Source: Przewalskia tangutica (lineage: Eukaryota; Streptophyta; Magnoliopsida; Solanales; Solanaceae). Taken from it: a DNA stretch of 64,000 bases. Both the position numbers and the translations under genes were made by a program. Shown piece after piece: positions 10,097 through 21,000 of the stretch. The stretch's first letter is position 1. Every line of letters begins with the position of its first letter. The notes under the pieces are model-generated. The model did no database searches. It was not told where the DNA came from and was given only the letters and a program-made list of their open reading frames with translations. The stretch covers positions 82,665,093-82,729,092 of the forward strand of contig CM056724.1 in assembly GCA_029844215.1 (NCBI GenBank). The letters run 5' to 3'.

Positions 10097-11267
10097 CCCC
10101 CTTTAGTGCAAGACTTCTTCATCCACAAAAATATTTTTCAAGTCTCAAAAACTCCCTTCTCCCTTTGTGAGCTTTCGTCCAAGCTCTTCCCCTCCCATTC
10201 CTTGTGTTCTCGCCGAAACACACCCCCCCCTTGGTAGAAAATATTCTCCAAGTATAGTTACTATTCCAAAATACCTTAGCCTAAATCCCTTGTAGTTTTC
10301 CTAAGTTACCTCTAGACTAAAAGCCCGGAAATACTACTTTATATCCATTAGTCACAAACGAAACCCTGGGGAAATCTTCATAGTTGGTTGAAGTATTAAG
10401 TAGAAGTTGTTTAGAAACTTCTAAGGGTTTCTTGGAGCTATCGGAGCGTGCAAATTAAGAGCTAAACGTTGTTCAAGATCGACATTTAAACTTGGATAAT
10501 TTTGGGCTTACCGAGGTAAATATCTTGTCCTTCTATTATAATTGGAGATTACATACTGTAGTAGTATAGAAATGAGTATAAAATATATAGAAGGATGGTA
10601 TAAAAGAAGAGAATTGAACTGTACTTACATAGGACTGTATAGTTTGACGGGCAGGGAAGTGCTGCCCAATTTTTCGTAGAATAGAGAACCCTCTGCTTAG
10701 AATATTCTACAGTGTAGTCTAGACGTTGATAGACGTATTTGACTATTATAGGTTGATACTTTGCGCGCGACATATTCGACTTGGCAGGTGGATTTGTAGG
10801 AGGTATGTGATTCTTCCTATCCTCTTGAGCATGATATTTTAAAATATATATATAGTACGGTAGACGTACGTGTGTTAACTGAACATGGTTTTACTTGATG
10901 ACTTTTGACTTGAGTCTAAATAATAAGAATCTTGAAGTATTTCAAAAGAATTATGAATCATTTTTGAAAGAAGAGTAATACTTGGTTTTTAAACAAAAAA
11001 CTTAAGAGTTATACTAGCTTTATGGGAAGTTAGGTATAACGACTTAAGAAAGATAAAAAGAACGGTTTACTTATGTGTTTATGAAAGCCTTGTATTGATT
11101 TATGGGAAGTGTAGTAAGATGGTTTGATAAGTAGACATATTATGATGCTACGTGTGTTAATATCTTGTAACGTTTGTGTAAAGGGGGTTCCCTTGTTGCG
11201 CTTATGTTGTTTAACGATAAGCAGTTGTGCTGATATTATATCACTTACACCTCTGACTTGAAATTCC

Positions 11268-11506
11268 GAGGGTTAGCCGCCCCCGATGCGAGGAATACCT
11301 TATGCGGTGCGTGTGACCTATGCGAGTCTGCGGAGTTCGGGATGATCAATCCGGGTGTGTTATCCGACGCGGTCTATATGGCCTATGCGGTCTGTGTGAC
11401 TATGCGATGCGGAGTCGAGTTGATGCCGCGGGTTAGCTGCCCCCGATGCAAGGAATACCTCATGCGGACCTAGGTGGTCTATGCGGACTGCGGGAGTCCA
11501 GGAATA
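11268..11506 (+). repeat. TATGCGG-type minisatellite in the LTR
   Basis: Alternating units built on CCCCGATGCGAGGAATACCT, CATGCGG, TGTGTGACTATGCGG and GGACTGCGGGAGTCCAGG. The same family occurs at 3885-4075 (+), 12660-12905, 18690-18935, 32047-32335 and 38107-38396 (-). Confidence 0.8.
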
Positions 11507-11566
11507 GGCTCGCATAATGATACTATGGGCGATTGGCCTTGCTTCGATAATTAGCGACCTAGAAAA

Positions 11567-12042
11567 TGGAAGTATAAAGGTTTAATGAACTTGCCTGTGT
11601 TTGCTTGTGATAGCTTTGAGTGCAAGTATTATATGTTTACGTGGTCGTGACTCTCAGTTGGAGAATTTGTCTTGTTGCAAGTTTACTTGGACGTACCGAC
11701 AGTAATGTGGGATTCCACGGGTATGCTTCCATTATGAGTGATCCTTGGACATGCTTATACGATGTGGGATTCCGGGGCATGTGACCAGGAGACGGGTTAG
11801 ATTCCCGGATTTGTTCTATTACCCATGGCCATGCTTATACGATGAGGATTAGGGCATGCGACCATGCTATGTACGATTATTACTCCATGGGCTAGCTCCC
11901 CATGAAGACATGTACCCACGATGAGGGATTCCGGGGGCATGTTATATTATTACTCCATGGGCTAGCTCCCCATGAAGACCTGCACCTACGATGAGGGATG
12001 CCGAGGGCACGTTATGGCCATGCTTATACGATGAGGGATTCC
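11567..12042 (+). mobile_element. Element 4, left piece of the 5' LTR
   Basis: TGGAAGTATAAAGGTTTAAT onward matches 26694-27175 of Element 4's 3' LTR nearly base for base, including two tandem units around TACTCCATGGGCTAGCTCCC. The first part of the LTR is missing; the right end is cut by Element 3's insertion. Confidence 0.85.
12038..12042. other. Target-site duplication of Element 3 (attcc)
   Basis: attcc at 12038-12042 and again at 21344-21348 flank the TG...CA ends of Element 3. Five bases is the standard gypsy duplication size. Confidence 0.9.
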
Positions 12043-12659
12043 TGTCACGAACCGAACCCGGGCTCATGACTGGTGCCTTACCCGGGCACCCAAGTAGACA
12101 TACATCAGAGTAATCAGCGGAATATAAAACAAGACATGACATAATATGAAATATGAAACAGTTCATCTGAGAAAACTTGCCTTTCGGCATAAATATATAT
12201 AACAACTAGAACAGTTACATCCCTTTTTACAACTCGCCACAACAAAGTGTTCTGCACCTCTAAGAAGGATAACAACAATGGCGGGACAGGGCCCCGCCAT
12301 ACCCCTGAATGTAAGTACCTACAACGACAGGGGACTATACCACTGATAAGCCTCCGAAGAAACGGAGCTTCCCAAACGCTGAACTGTGACCCTAAGAGCG
12401 AGGATCAACGACTGGTGTACCTCTACCTGCGGCATGAACGCAGCCCCCCGAAGGAGGTCAGTACAACAGGTACCAAGTATGTGAAACTGTAAAGTACTTT
12501 AAATGAAATCAAAGTATTTAAAACCATTTGCAAATACAATTAGTTCAATTTGCACATAGTGCCATATAAAAAACAAGAGCAATAATAGGTAAACTGTAAC
12601 AGGTCTTTCCTAGGCCGCGAATGATCGAAGCAAGGCCAATCGCCCATAGTATCATTATG

Positions 12660-12905
12660 CATGCCTAACCCTGGACTCCCGCAGTCCGCATAGGTCACAC
12701 ATAGACCCGCATGAGGTATTCCTCGCATCGGGGGTAGCTAACCCTGCACCTCCCGGACTCCGCGGTCCGCATAGTCTCAATAGACCGCATAGTCATTGCA
12801 CCGCATAGGGCATCCCCGTCGGGATAAAACACCGGAATGATCAACCTGGAACTCCGCGACTCGCGCATAGTCACGCAGACCGCATAGGCCGTATAGACCG
12901 CATCG
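12660..12905 (-). repeat. TATGCGG-type minisatellite in LTR
   Basis: Reverse-orientation copies of the units described at 11268-11506 (CCGCATAGTC, GGTATTCCTCGCATCGGGG). Unit order and spacing are irregular. Confidence 0.75.
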
Positions 12906-13730
12906 GCGGTGGCAAGCCCTCGGTATAACAAGTCAAGGGGGTATGTGATATAATAACATAACAACTTATCGTTAAACAACATAAGCACAACAAAGGGAAC
13001 CCCTTTACACAAACATCACCAGATACTAACACACGTAGCATCCTAACATGTTTACTTATCAAATTAACAAGAAAGTATTACAAGGCTATCACAAACCAAC
13101 ACAATCAAGTTATTCACACAAGGTACTTTCTACTTTATGTTAACAATTTCGGGTTTTTATCACCAAAGTACTTCATACATTAACTCTTTTTAAAAGATCC
13201 GTTTCTTTCAAAAAGTCACAAAATACCTGTAGTATAAAAATAGAGTGACTATCCTTTTAAGTAAACCAAAACACTTCCCTTTGTAAATCAAGTAACAACA
13301 TTATTTTCCAAACGTTCAAGTTTGCCTAATTCCAAATGCTTAAGTTTCTCATTTTCGCAAGGTTTCGTAGTTCATAGTTTTAATCACATAATGATATAAT
13401 TCTCCTTTAAAACAATTTTGAGATACATATGCCTTGTATGTGAGTAGGTTATTCTTGTTCATAATCAATCTTATTTAAGCAGCCATGATCTAGGAAATGT
13501 AATATCATTTTGTCTCATCTTAGCTTCTATGCAGATGGAGGTTTCTTCTGGTTTTAATAATACTTAATTATTCAATACATTTCCCTTTATTAGCGCTGCA
13601 GTGGTTTGTTCGATACTTATTCTGATTTCCGAAATCAGTAAAACATTATTCCTTTTAAACACCAAGTACTCATTACTCACGAATGAGGTTTCACACTTTT
13701 TAACAAAATTCATATTAATTCAATTAAGTC

Positions 13731-13796
13731 AAGTCTCTTATCTTTTAAGATCAAGTCTCTTATCTTTTAAGATCAAGTCTCTTATCTTTTAAGATC
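13731..13796 (-). repeat. 22-bp unit, three tandem copies
   Basis: Three exact copies of a 22-bp unit beginning AAGTCTCTTATC and ending TTTTAAGATC. The 5' LTR of the same element has only two (19748-19791). Confidence 0.9.
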
Positions 13797-13927
13797 AATA
13801 AACCATTCTTTTTATCTCTCTTAAGTCGTTATACCTAACTTCCCATAAAGCTAGTATAACTCTTAAGCTTTCAAACCAAGTATTATTCTTCTTTAAAAAA
13901 GGATTCTTAATTCTTTTGAAATACTTC

Positions 13928-14130
13928 AAGATTCTTATTTATTCAGGCTTAAGTCAAAAGACATTGCCGTAAAACTACATTCAGTTAACACACGTACGTC
14001 TACCGTACTATATATATATTCCTTTTAAAATACTTCCAGATTCTTATTATTCAGGCTTAAGTCAAAAGACATTGCCGTACAACTACGTTCAGTTAACACA
14101 CGTACGTCTACCGTACTATATATATTCTTT
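13928..14130 (-). repeat. Tandem duplication of about 105 bp in LTR
   Basis: The block CAGGCTTAAGTCAAAAGACA ... CGTACGTCTACCGTACTATA occurs twice in a row. It is also duplicated in the 5' LTR (about 19938-20120), so it predates insertion. Other LTRs here carry one copy. Confidence 0.85.
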
Positions 14131-14945
14131 TAAAATATCATGCTCAAGAGGATAGGAAGGATCACATACCTCGCGACGATTATCGACTATTAGCAAAACG
14201 CTCCACGGCTATAACCCGTCTAGCCTCGTCCACCTTTCAAGTAGTACATGCTACTCGCAGATCAATCAACCTATAAGGGTTATACAAGTCTATCAATGCC
14301 TAGACTACTCTTGTAGAATATTCTTCTGATGTGATTTCAGTTCAAGTCTATTCTGTAATATCCTTCTATTACAGTTCAATCTCTTCTATGAATCTTACAT
14401 TCATTTCTATATAACTACAGTATGTAATTTCCAATTACAATAGAAGGATAGGATTATTTACCTCGGTAAGCCCAAAATTATCCAAGTTAAATGTCGATCC
14501 TGAGCAACGTTTAGCTCCTACTCCGGGTGCTCCAACCCGCTCCAAACAACCCTTAGAAGTTCTACGCAACTTCTTCTTAATACTCCAACCAACTATGGAG
14601 ATTTTTCCTTAGGGTTTCGTTTTTGTAGTGAAGGAAGTATAATAGTATTTCAGGCTTTTCAGATAAGTGTAACCGTGGAATACTACAAGGTATTTGGGCC
14701 AAGGTATTTTGGTATAGTAACAATACTTGGAGAGTATTTCTACCAAGAGGGGGGTGTATTTTACGAAAACAACTTAAGGTAGGGGGGGTACTCTCGGCTT
14801 TGCACCACTAGGAGGGGTGTACCTCGCCAAGGCGCCACGAAAAGGGGAAAGGGAGGCTAGGGCGAGAACTCAACTCAAAAGGGGGAAGAGGGCGTTCAAG
14901 ACTTAGAACAATTTTTGGATGAAGAAGTTCATCAACTAAGGGGGG

Positions 14946-14953
14946 TATTTATA
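14946..14953 (-). promoter_or_regulatory. TATA box in LTR
   Basis: TATAAATA on the minus strand (GGCCTATAAATACCCCCC), at the position conserved across the family. Confidence 0.65.
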
Positions 14954-15339
14954 GGCCAACCAATGGCCAAGATCAAGCCAAGTGTTATGCAAGTGTAGGG
15001 TGAGGATTTATCCAAGTGTCCTTATCCATCTACTACACAAAATATCCTACCTAACCAAGACCTCCAAATCGTCCACTTGCCGCCCCAATTGACGTCCAAT
15101 ATGAGGGTGACACATGTCACCCTCCCGTTGGTCAAAAATGTTTCATCTCTCGGAAAAATCCGCAAAAAATATAAATGACATAGCCGGAATTTTCCCTTCG
15201 CAAAGTTTGTAAAACGTTTCGTCGAAAAACGATTCCTTTCGGTAGTTGTGAACAAAATTTTCGGCCCTTGCCTACTTTAAGGCTCAAACTTTTCTACGTA
15301 CGTCCTCACGTACATACTCTGGAAATACGGGGTATAACA

Positions 15340-15374
15340 TTCTCCCCTCCTTAGAAATATTCGTCCCGAATGTT
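15340..15374 (-). promoter_or_regulatory. Polypurine tract and pre-PPT hairpin of Element 3
   Basis: Minus strand: AAGGAGGGGAGAA (15340-15352) touches the LTR start. The hairpin AACATTCG-GGA-CGAATATT (15356-15374) has one mismatch compared with the perfect stem in other copies. Confidence 0.8.
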
Positions 15375-15699
15375 CCTTCTCAAGACAGATAACGATAAGT
15401 TCCTCTTAACATAACAAGTTACCATTGTCACAAAAATATCACACGCGCAATATACGTAATCCAAGTCCACGAGGAATCACCTCGACCTCAAAATCTCCCA
15501 CCCAAGGGCTAAAATATACTCCCTTCGCACCTTCACTTACAAAAGAAATGATCACATCTATGTTATTAACACATGCTCGCTTCTTCCCTTACTCGTCGTA
15601 CCTTTCTCGTACATTTGCACTCTTTCTCATAACTTACCACATTTCTGTTACTGCCTCAGTTTCCAAATTTCTGGGTTACTACCTCCAACTTGGTCATCA
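15375..15699 (-). other. 3' non-coding tail of Element 3
   Basis: Matches 217-554 of Element 1 in reverse complement and 34341-34680 of Element 5. I see no chromodomain and no open frame of substance. Its conservation among three elements is consistent with shared descent only. Confidence 0.6.
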
Positions 15700-16140
15700 T
15701 TAACTGGGATCACTCTGGATGGATCTCCGATACTCTTCTGAACATAGCAACATGAAAGATCGGACGTACTGCCTCCTACGTCGGACGACAATGCTAACTA
15801 TAGGAAACTTAGCCCATTTTTTTTTCTTCAAAAGATCTGAAAAGGCCCAAAGTAACTCGGGCTAAGTTTCCTCTGTTTTCCGAATCTCGTCACACCCTTC
15901 CAGGGTGGTACCTTCAAGAAAACCCACCGTCAACCTAAACTACAAGCGTCGTCGCCGATTATCCGCACAACTTCTGTTGACTCTGAGCTTCCAATAACCT
16001 CTTCTGGATAAGCTTCACCCTATCCACATCCTGCTGAACACGTATGAACCAACTACCTGAACCTTGCCAACATCGAACCAATCGAACGACAACTTACACT
16101 TCCGCTCCTACAAGGCGTCATAAAGCGACATTCGAATACT
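15700..16140 (-). pseudogene. pol: Integrase C-terminal (GPY/F) remnant of Element 3
   Basis: The reverse complement aligns with Element 2 from about 8885 to 9330. Readable pieces in shifting frames include a match to YHSSIQMxPYEALYGRxC near 16080-16150, GGATAAGCTTCACC near 16006 as the complement of the VKLIQ codons, and GTCACACCCTTCCAGGGTG near 15890 as the complement of the SPxKGVMRF stretch. The homologue of VHPVFHVSMLRRC lies near 15730-15790. Many stops and indels are present. The chromodomain that follows in Element 2 is not recognisable here. Confidence 0.75.
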
Positions 16141-16189
16141 GAAATGGTAGCTATAAAACACTCCCTCAACAGGAGACAACAATCCTCAC

Positions 16190-16500
16190 AGCTACCCCTG
16201 AAATCCAAACACTGGCCCGAGGGCGAATGCGATACTGAGACTCACCTGAGTTCCTAACCCTGCCTGGTAAAACTTCCAGAAAAAGAAACAGCCGTAACCT
16301 GGGCTCCACTGTCTGTCATAAGGTGAAGGTAGGCACCTCGTGCAGCCTTACAACCTTCCTGGTATAACATCTCGCATAACCCTCTGCCGAGTAAAACGAT
16401 CTTGATTGAAAGACAAGAGGGGCTGACCTCATCGGCCCGACTACTGGTCGAACGCATCCACGAACTCGCACGATGGTTAACTAAACTTGGGCCTAACACC
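16190..16500 (-). pseudogene. pol: Integrase core remnant of Element 3
   Basis: The minus strand reads in mixed frames through YSAEGYARCY, VVRLHEVPTF, an equivalent of the GAQ(F)TA motif (SGAQVTA) and GLGTQVSLSIAFA. These are hallmarks of the gypsy integrase core around the second catalytic Asp. A 127-codon minus-strand open frame (16254-16637) overlaps this block but reads the wrong frame, so I do not call it a gene. The domain is non-functional. Confidence 0.75.
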
Positions 16501-16941
16501 CTTGTGACCCCACCACATGGCGGGACCACCTCGAACTGACCCCACCACATTACAGGCCACGGGTTGACCCGCAATCGGTCCGCAACCCGACCCGCCATCG
16601 CGCCAAACACTTGCTCCCCGATCCGGAACAATCCCACACTTAAGTCACGAAAAACCTAGTGGTCCTCTTAGCTCAACTACCCTCTTTCATTCCACACTAC
16701 TCAGGGACTTATTATACAAATATAACTCACGTGCACTATGCACTCCGATAAGGGTCAAACACATAAAAATACATCTTTTACTCGAGATGGCCTTACTTCT
16801 AAGGTCTCTACGTATAAAACTCTAAGGCTCCCACTTTCTCTATCCCCCAATCTTACCCAGTTAACTAACCATGATTACTAATCACAATTTACACAATGTT
16901 ATCTCTAGAGGGTTAAGGATACACCTGTATCTACTGCTTCA
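16501..16941 (-). other. Spacer between gag and integrase remnant, Element 3
   Basis: About 440 bases shared with Element 5 (about 35561-36100) and, in the part nearest integrase, with Element 1 (1-200). It replaces protease, RT and RNase H. I recognise no domain in it. Confidence 0.5.
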
Positions 16942-17870
16942 CTACCCTCTGCCGTTCCAATCAATCCTGCCCTGCTGGGCGCAAGCATAACAAGCTGTCG
17001 AAGAAGTATGACACTCTCCACGATGACACTTACCACAACGGCCACATCGAGGTGGGGGTGGCCTCCTCTGGCTAGCACCCCTTCCTCTCCGAACCACTGA
17101 ATCCGCAACTGATCTGGTAGGCTGAGTCCTCCTACTTGCATCCTTCCTACTAGGACATCCTTTCGACACATGGCCCTGACGGCCGCCGGTAAAACAAGTA
17201 CCAACAAAAGACGACATTCCCCGGGATGACGTCGCACATGTGAACACCGAGGAAAATCAACTCTGGCTAGAACATACGTATAGCTGTGGATCAGAAGCCC
17301 TGGAGCTCTGAACAACTCCGGCACACCTCGAACGCCCCGAACCTCGGAGGACCACTGATCGGGCGGAGGTGCATATCTAATCTGCTGCTGAGGCGGTTCG
17401 CCTCGAAAGTTACCGAAGGACCTTGCTGTTCTGGCCCTCTTCTGCTGATCTTGGTCAACCCGTTGATCCCTACGTCTCTCGGCCTGCTGCGCATAAGACC
17501 GTACACAGGTCATGCTCAAGCCTGACTGAAGAGCTACTCTAGTACAACCCTCTCTTAGATATTCATCAAGGCCCGCGTTAAATCGGTATATCATAAACTC
17601 TCTGGTAGCCAAATCCCTAGCTAGTAACAGGGTCGTCCCCTTGCAAACTATACTTCTGCTACAGGTCACTGAAGGTGTAAATGTCATGGCCGCAGTAGGG
17701 ACTGCTGCCGCCGTGCTAAACTCTGCTGGGGCTGGCGATGTCGCAGAACTCCCCGAATGAAGCACCACCCCAGGTGATGATTGGGCCTGTGCCCTCGTAA
17801 CCCTCTGTGCTCTACTCGCAGCTCCTACCGCTTTGCCCTTCTGGGCCCGGGTTGCCTTACGCGGAGGCAT
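16942..17870 (-). pseudogene. gag: gag of Element 3, core deleted, duplicated zinc knuckles
   Basis: The start at 17870 (MPPRKATRAQKGKAVGAAS) follows the leader at the family's usual distance. After a Ser/Ala/Pro-rich N-terminal part the sequence jumps to the end of the gag core (NAGLDEYLREGCTRVALQSG), so most of the core, including the W-x-x-S-W-E-L-S-R-G block, is missing. A basic stretch follows (QQKRARTARSFGNFRG), then two zinc-knuckle arrays: CS..RRHPGEC with CFTGGRQGHVSKGCP (one Cys replaced by Gly), and CGRCGKCHRGEC with CYACAQQGRI. The frame changes between the first and second knuckles. One frame is open for 333 codons from 17906 but passes out of the true gag frame near 17200. Probably non-functional. 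Confidence 0.8.
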
Positions 17871-17981
17871 AACGGTGAGGGAAAGAAATACGTTGGAGGG
17901 GTCCAACTTATAACACAGCTCTAAGGCACGATCTCAGAGTGAGAAGAATGGAAACCAATCCTAAATATCCTATAGCCTCCT

Positions 17982-18015
17982 GATTATTGGTGTGATGCAC
18001 AACACACCGATAATC
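17982..18015 (-). promoter_or_regulatory. Leader hairpin of Element 3
   Basis: Minus strand: arms GATTATCGGTGTG / CACACCAATAATC, loop TTGTGCAT. The loop palindrome is reduced to TGCA by one change; the stem equals that of Element 2. Confidence 0.65.
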
Positions 18016-18060
18016 AAGACTCTACTAGATACGGTCTGTAGACACTTTCCGAGGATTAAC

Positions 18061-18073
18061 TGCTCTGATACCA
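18061..18073 (-). promoter_or_regulatory. Primer binding site of Element 3
   Basis: Minus strand TGGTATCAGAGCA, complementary to the 3' end of initiator Met tRNA, four bases from the LTR. Confidence 0.9.
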
Positions 18074-18077
18074 CTTT

Positions 18078-21000
18078 TGTCACGACCCGAACCCGGGCCC
18101 GTGACTGGTGCCTTACCCGGGCACCCAAGTAGATATACATCAGAGTAATCAGCGGAATATAAAACAAGACATGACATAATATGAAATATGAAACAGTTCA
18201 TCTAAGAAAACTTGCCTTTCGGCATAAATATATATAACAACTCGAACAGTTACATCCCTTTTTACAACTCTGCCCACAACAGTGTTACAGACCTCTAAGA
18301 AGGATAACAACAATGGCGGGACAGGGCCCCGCCATACCCCTGAATGTAAGTACCTACAACGACAGGGGACTATACCACTGATAAGCCTCCGAAGAAACCG
18401 AGCTTCCCAAACGCTGAATTGTGACCCTAAGAGCGAGGATCAACGACTGGTGTACCTCTACCTGCGGCATGAACGCAGCCAAGGAGGTCGATAACAGTAC
18501 CAAGTATGTGAAATCAGAAAGTACTTTAAATGAAATCAAAGTATTTAAAACCATTTGCAAATACAATTAGTTCAATTTGCACATAGTGCCATATCACAAA
18601 CAAGAGCAATAATAGGTAAACTATAACAGGTCTTTCCTAGGGCGCGAATGATCGAAGCAAGGCCAATCGCCCATAGTATCATTATGAATGCCTAACTACG
18701 GACTCCGCGATCCGCATAGTCACACATAGACCCGCATGAGGTATTCCTCGTGATCGGTAGCTAACCCCTGCATTCTCCTGGACTCCGCGATCCGCATAGT
18801 CTCGATAGACCGCGTAGTCACATTGACCGCATAGGGCATCCCCGTGACGGATAAAACACCGGAATGATCAACCTGAACTCCCGCAGATCCGCATAGTCAC
18901 GCAGACCGCATAGGCCGTATAGACCGCATCGGTGGCAAGCCCTCGGTATAACAAGTCGAGGGTATGTGATATAATAACATAACCTTATCGTTAAACAACA
19001 TAAGCACAACAAGGGGAACCCTTTACACAAACATCACGGATACTAACACACGTAGCATCCTAACATGTTTACTTATCAAATTAACAAGAAAGTATTACAA
19101 GGCTATCACAAACCAACACAATCAAGTTATTCACACAAGGTACTTTCTACTTTATGTTAACAATTTCGGGTTTTTATCCCCAAAGTACTTCATACATTAA
19201 CTCTTTTTAAAAGATCTGTTTCTTTCAAAAAGTCACACAATACCCGTAGTATAAAAATAGAGTGACTATCCTTTTAAGTAAACCAAAACACTTCCCTTTG
19301 TAAATCAAGTAACAACATTATTTTCCAAACGTTCAAATTTGCCTAATTCCAAATGCTTAAGTTTCTCATTTTCGCAAGGTTTCGTAGTTCATAGTTTTAA
19401 TCACATAATGATATAATTCTCCTTTAAAACAATTTTGAGATACATATGCCTTGTATGTGAGTAGGTTATTCTTGTTCATAATCAATCTTATTTAAGAAGC
19501 CATGATCTAGGAAATGTAATATCATTTTGTCTCATCTTAGCTTCTATGCAGATGGAGGTTTCTACTGGTTTTAATAATACTTAATTATTCAATACATTTC
19601 CCTTTATTAGCGCTGCAGTAGTTTGTTCGATACTTATTCTGATTTCCGAAATCAGTAAAACATTATTCCTTTTAAACACCAAGTACTCATTACTCACGAA
19701 TGAGGTTTCACACTTTTTAACAAAATTCATATTAATTCAATTAAGTCAAGTCTCTTATCTTTTAAGATCAAGTCTCTTATCTTTTAAGATCAATAAACCA
19801 TTCTTTTTATCTCTCTTAAGTCGTTATACCTAACTTCCCATAAAGCTAGTATAACTCTTAAGCTTTCAAACCAAGTATTATTCTTCTTTCAAAAAGGATT
19901 CTTAATTCTTTTGAAATACTTCAAGATTCTTATTTTTTCAGGCTTAAGTCAAAAGACATTGCCGTAAAACTACATTCAGTTAACACACGTACGTCTACCG
20001 TACTATATATATATTCCTTTTAAAATACTTCCAGATTCTTATTATTCAGGCTTAAGTCAAAAGACATTGCCGTACAACTACGTTCAGTTAACACACGACG
20101 CTCACCGTACTATATATATTCTTTTAAAATATCATGCTCAAGAGGATAGGAAGGATCACATACCTCGCGACGATTATCGACTATTAGCAAAACGCCCACG
20201 CTATAACCCGTCTAGCCTCGTCCACCTTTCAAGTAGTACATGCTACTCGCAGATCAATCAACCTATAAGGGTTATACAAGTCTATCAATGCCTAGACTAC
20301 TCTTGTAGAATATTCTTCTGATGTGATTTCAGTTCAAGTCTATTCTGTAATATCCTTCTATTACAGTTCAATCTCTTCTATGAATCTTACATTCATTTCT
20401 ATATAACTACAGTATGTTATTTCCAATTACAATAGAAGGATAGGATTATTTACCTCGGTAAGCCCAAAATTATCCAAGTTAAATGTCGATCCTGAGCAAC
20501 GTTTAGCTCCTACTCCGGGTGCTCCAACCCGCTCCAAACAACCCTTAGAAGTTCTACGCAACTTCTTCTTAATACTCCAACCAACTATGGAGATTTTTCC
20601 TTAGGGTTTCGTTTTTGTGACTGAAGGGAAGTATAATAGTATTTCTGGGCTTTTCGTATAAGTGTAACCTTGGAATACTACAAGGTATTTGGGCCAAGGT
20701 ATTTTGGTATAGTAACAATACTTGGAGAGTATTTCTACCAAGAGGGGGGTGTATTTTACGAAAACAACTTAAGGTAGGGGGGGTACTCTCGGCTTTGCAC
20801 CACTAGGATGGGGGGTGTATCCCTCGGCTAAGGGCCTCACGAAAAGGGGGGAGGGGGAGGCTAGGACGAGAACTCAACTCAAAAGGGGGGGGGAAGAGGG
20901 CTTTCAAGACTTAGAACAATTTTTGGATGAAGAAGTTCATCAACTAAGGGGGTATTTATAGGCCAACCAATGGCCAAGATCAATCCAAGTGTTATGCAAG

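Larger units (their letters stand above)
3885..11566 (+). mobile_element. Element 2: chromovirus-type Ty3/gypsy retrotransposon, degenerate but with full domain set
   Basis: Order: truncated 5' LTR, primer site, leader hairpin, gag, protease, RT, RNase H, integrase, GPY/F module plus chromodomain, hairpin, polypurine tract, truncated 3' LTR. This is the gypsy order (integrase last), and the chromodomain places it among chromoviruses. It is the only copy here with a recognisable RT. It cannot be autonomous: there are many frameshifts and stops, and catalytic Asp changes in RT and RNase H. The 5' LTR lost its start to Element 1's insertion. The 3' LTR lost its end at the fusion with Element 4. 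Confidence 0.9.
9693..11566 (+). repeat. 3' LTR of Element 2, truncated on the right
   Basis: Starts TGTTATATCCCGTATTTCC and follows the Element 1 LTR (TATA box, AT-rich middle). It carries the TATGCGG-type tandem repeat at 11268-11506 and stops after CTAGAAAA, where Element 1/3 LTRs continue GACCAG/GACCTG. The sequence then switches to Element 4's LTR. Confidence 0.85.
12043..15339 (-). repeat. 3' LTR of Element 3
   Basis: On the minus strand it starts TGTTATACCCCGTATTTCC (15339) and ends at 12043 with TGACA. It contains a TATA box, a 22-bp triple repeat, a duplicated block of about 105 bp and the TATGCGG minisatellite (12660-12905). No genuine coding sequence. Confidence 0.92.

Noticed and set aside
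12247..12492. 81-codon plus-strand frame, repeated at 18282 and 31101, containing YLRHERSPPKEVSTTGTKYVKL
   Set aside because: Antisense to the conserved LTR end block (GACCTCCTTCGGGGGGCTGCG); it recurs wherever that block occurs and varies by indels, so coding constraint is not supported.
16254..16637. 127-codon minus-strand frame sharing NHRASSWxRST and DEVSPSCLS with a frame at 35291-35599
   Set aside because: At first it looked like a conserved unknown protein. The underlying DNA is the integrase core in another frame (GLGTQVSLS, YSAEGYARCY), so the similarity is a shadow.
18061..18073. Possible tRNA gene at the primer sites
   Set aside because: Only the 12-14 bases complementary to the tRNA 3' end are present; no cloverleaf or internal promoter boxes.
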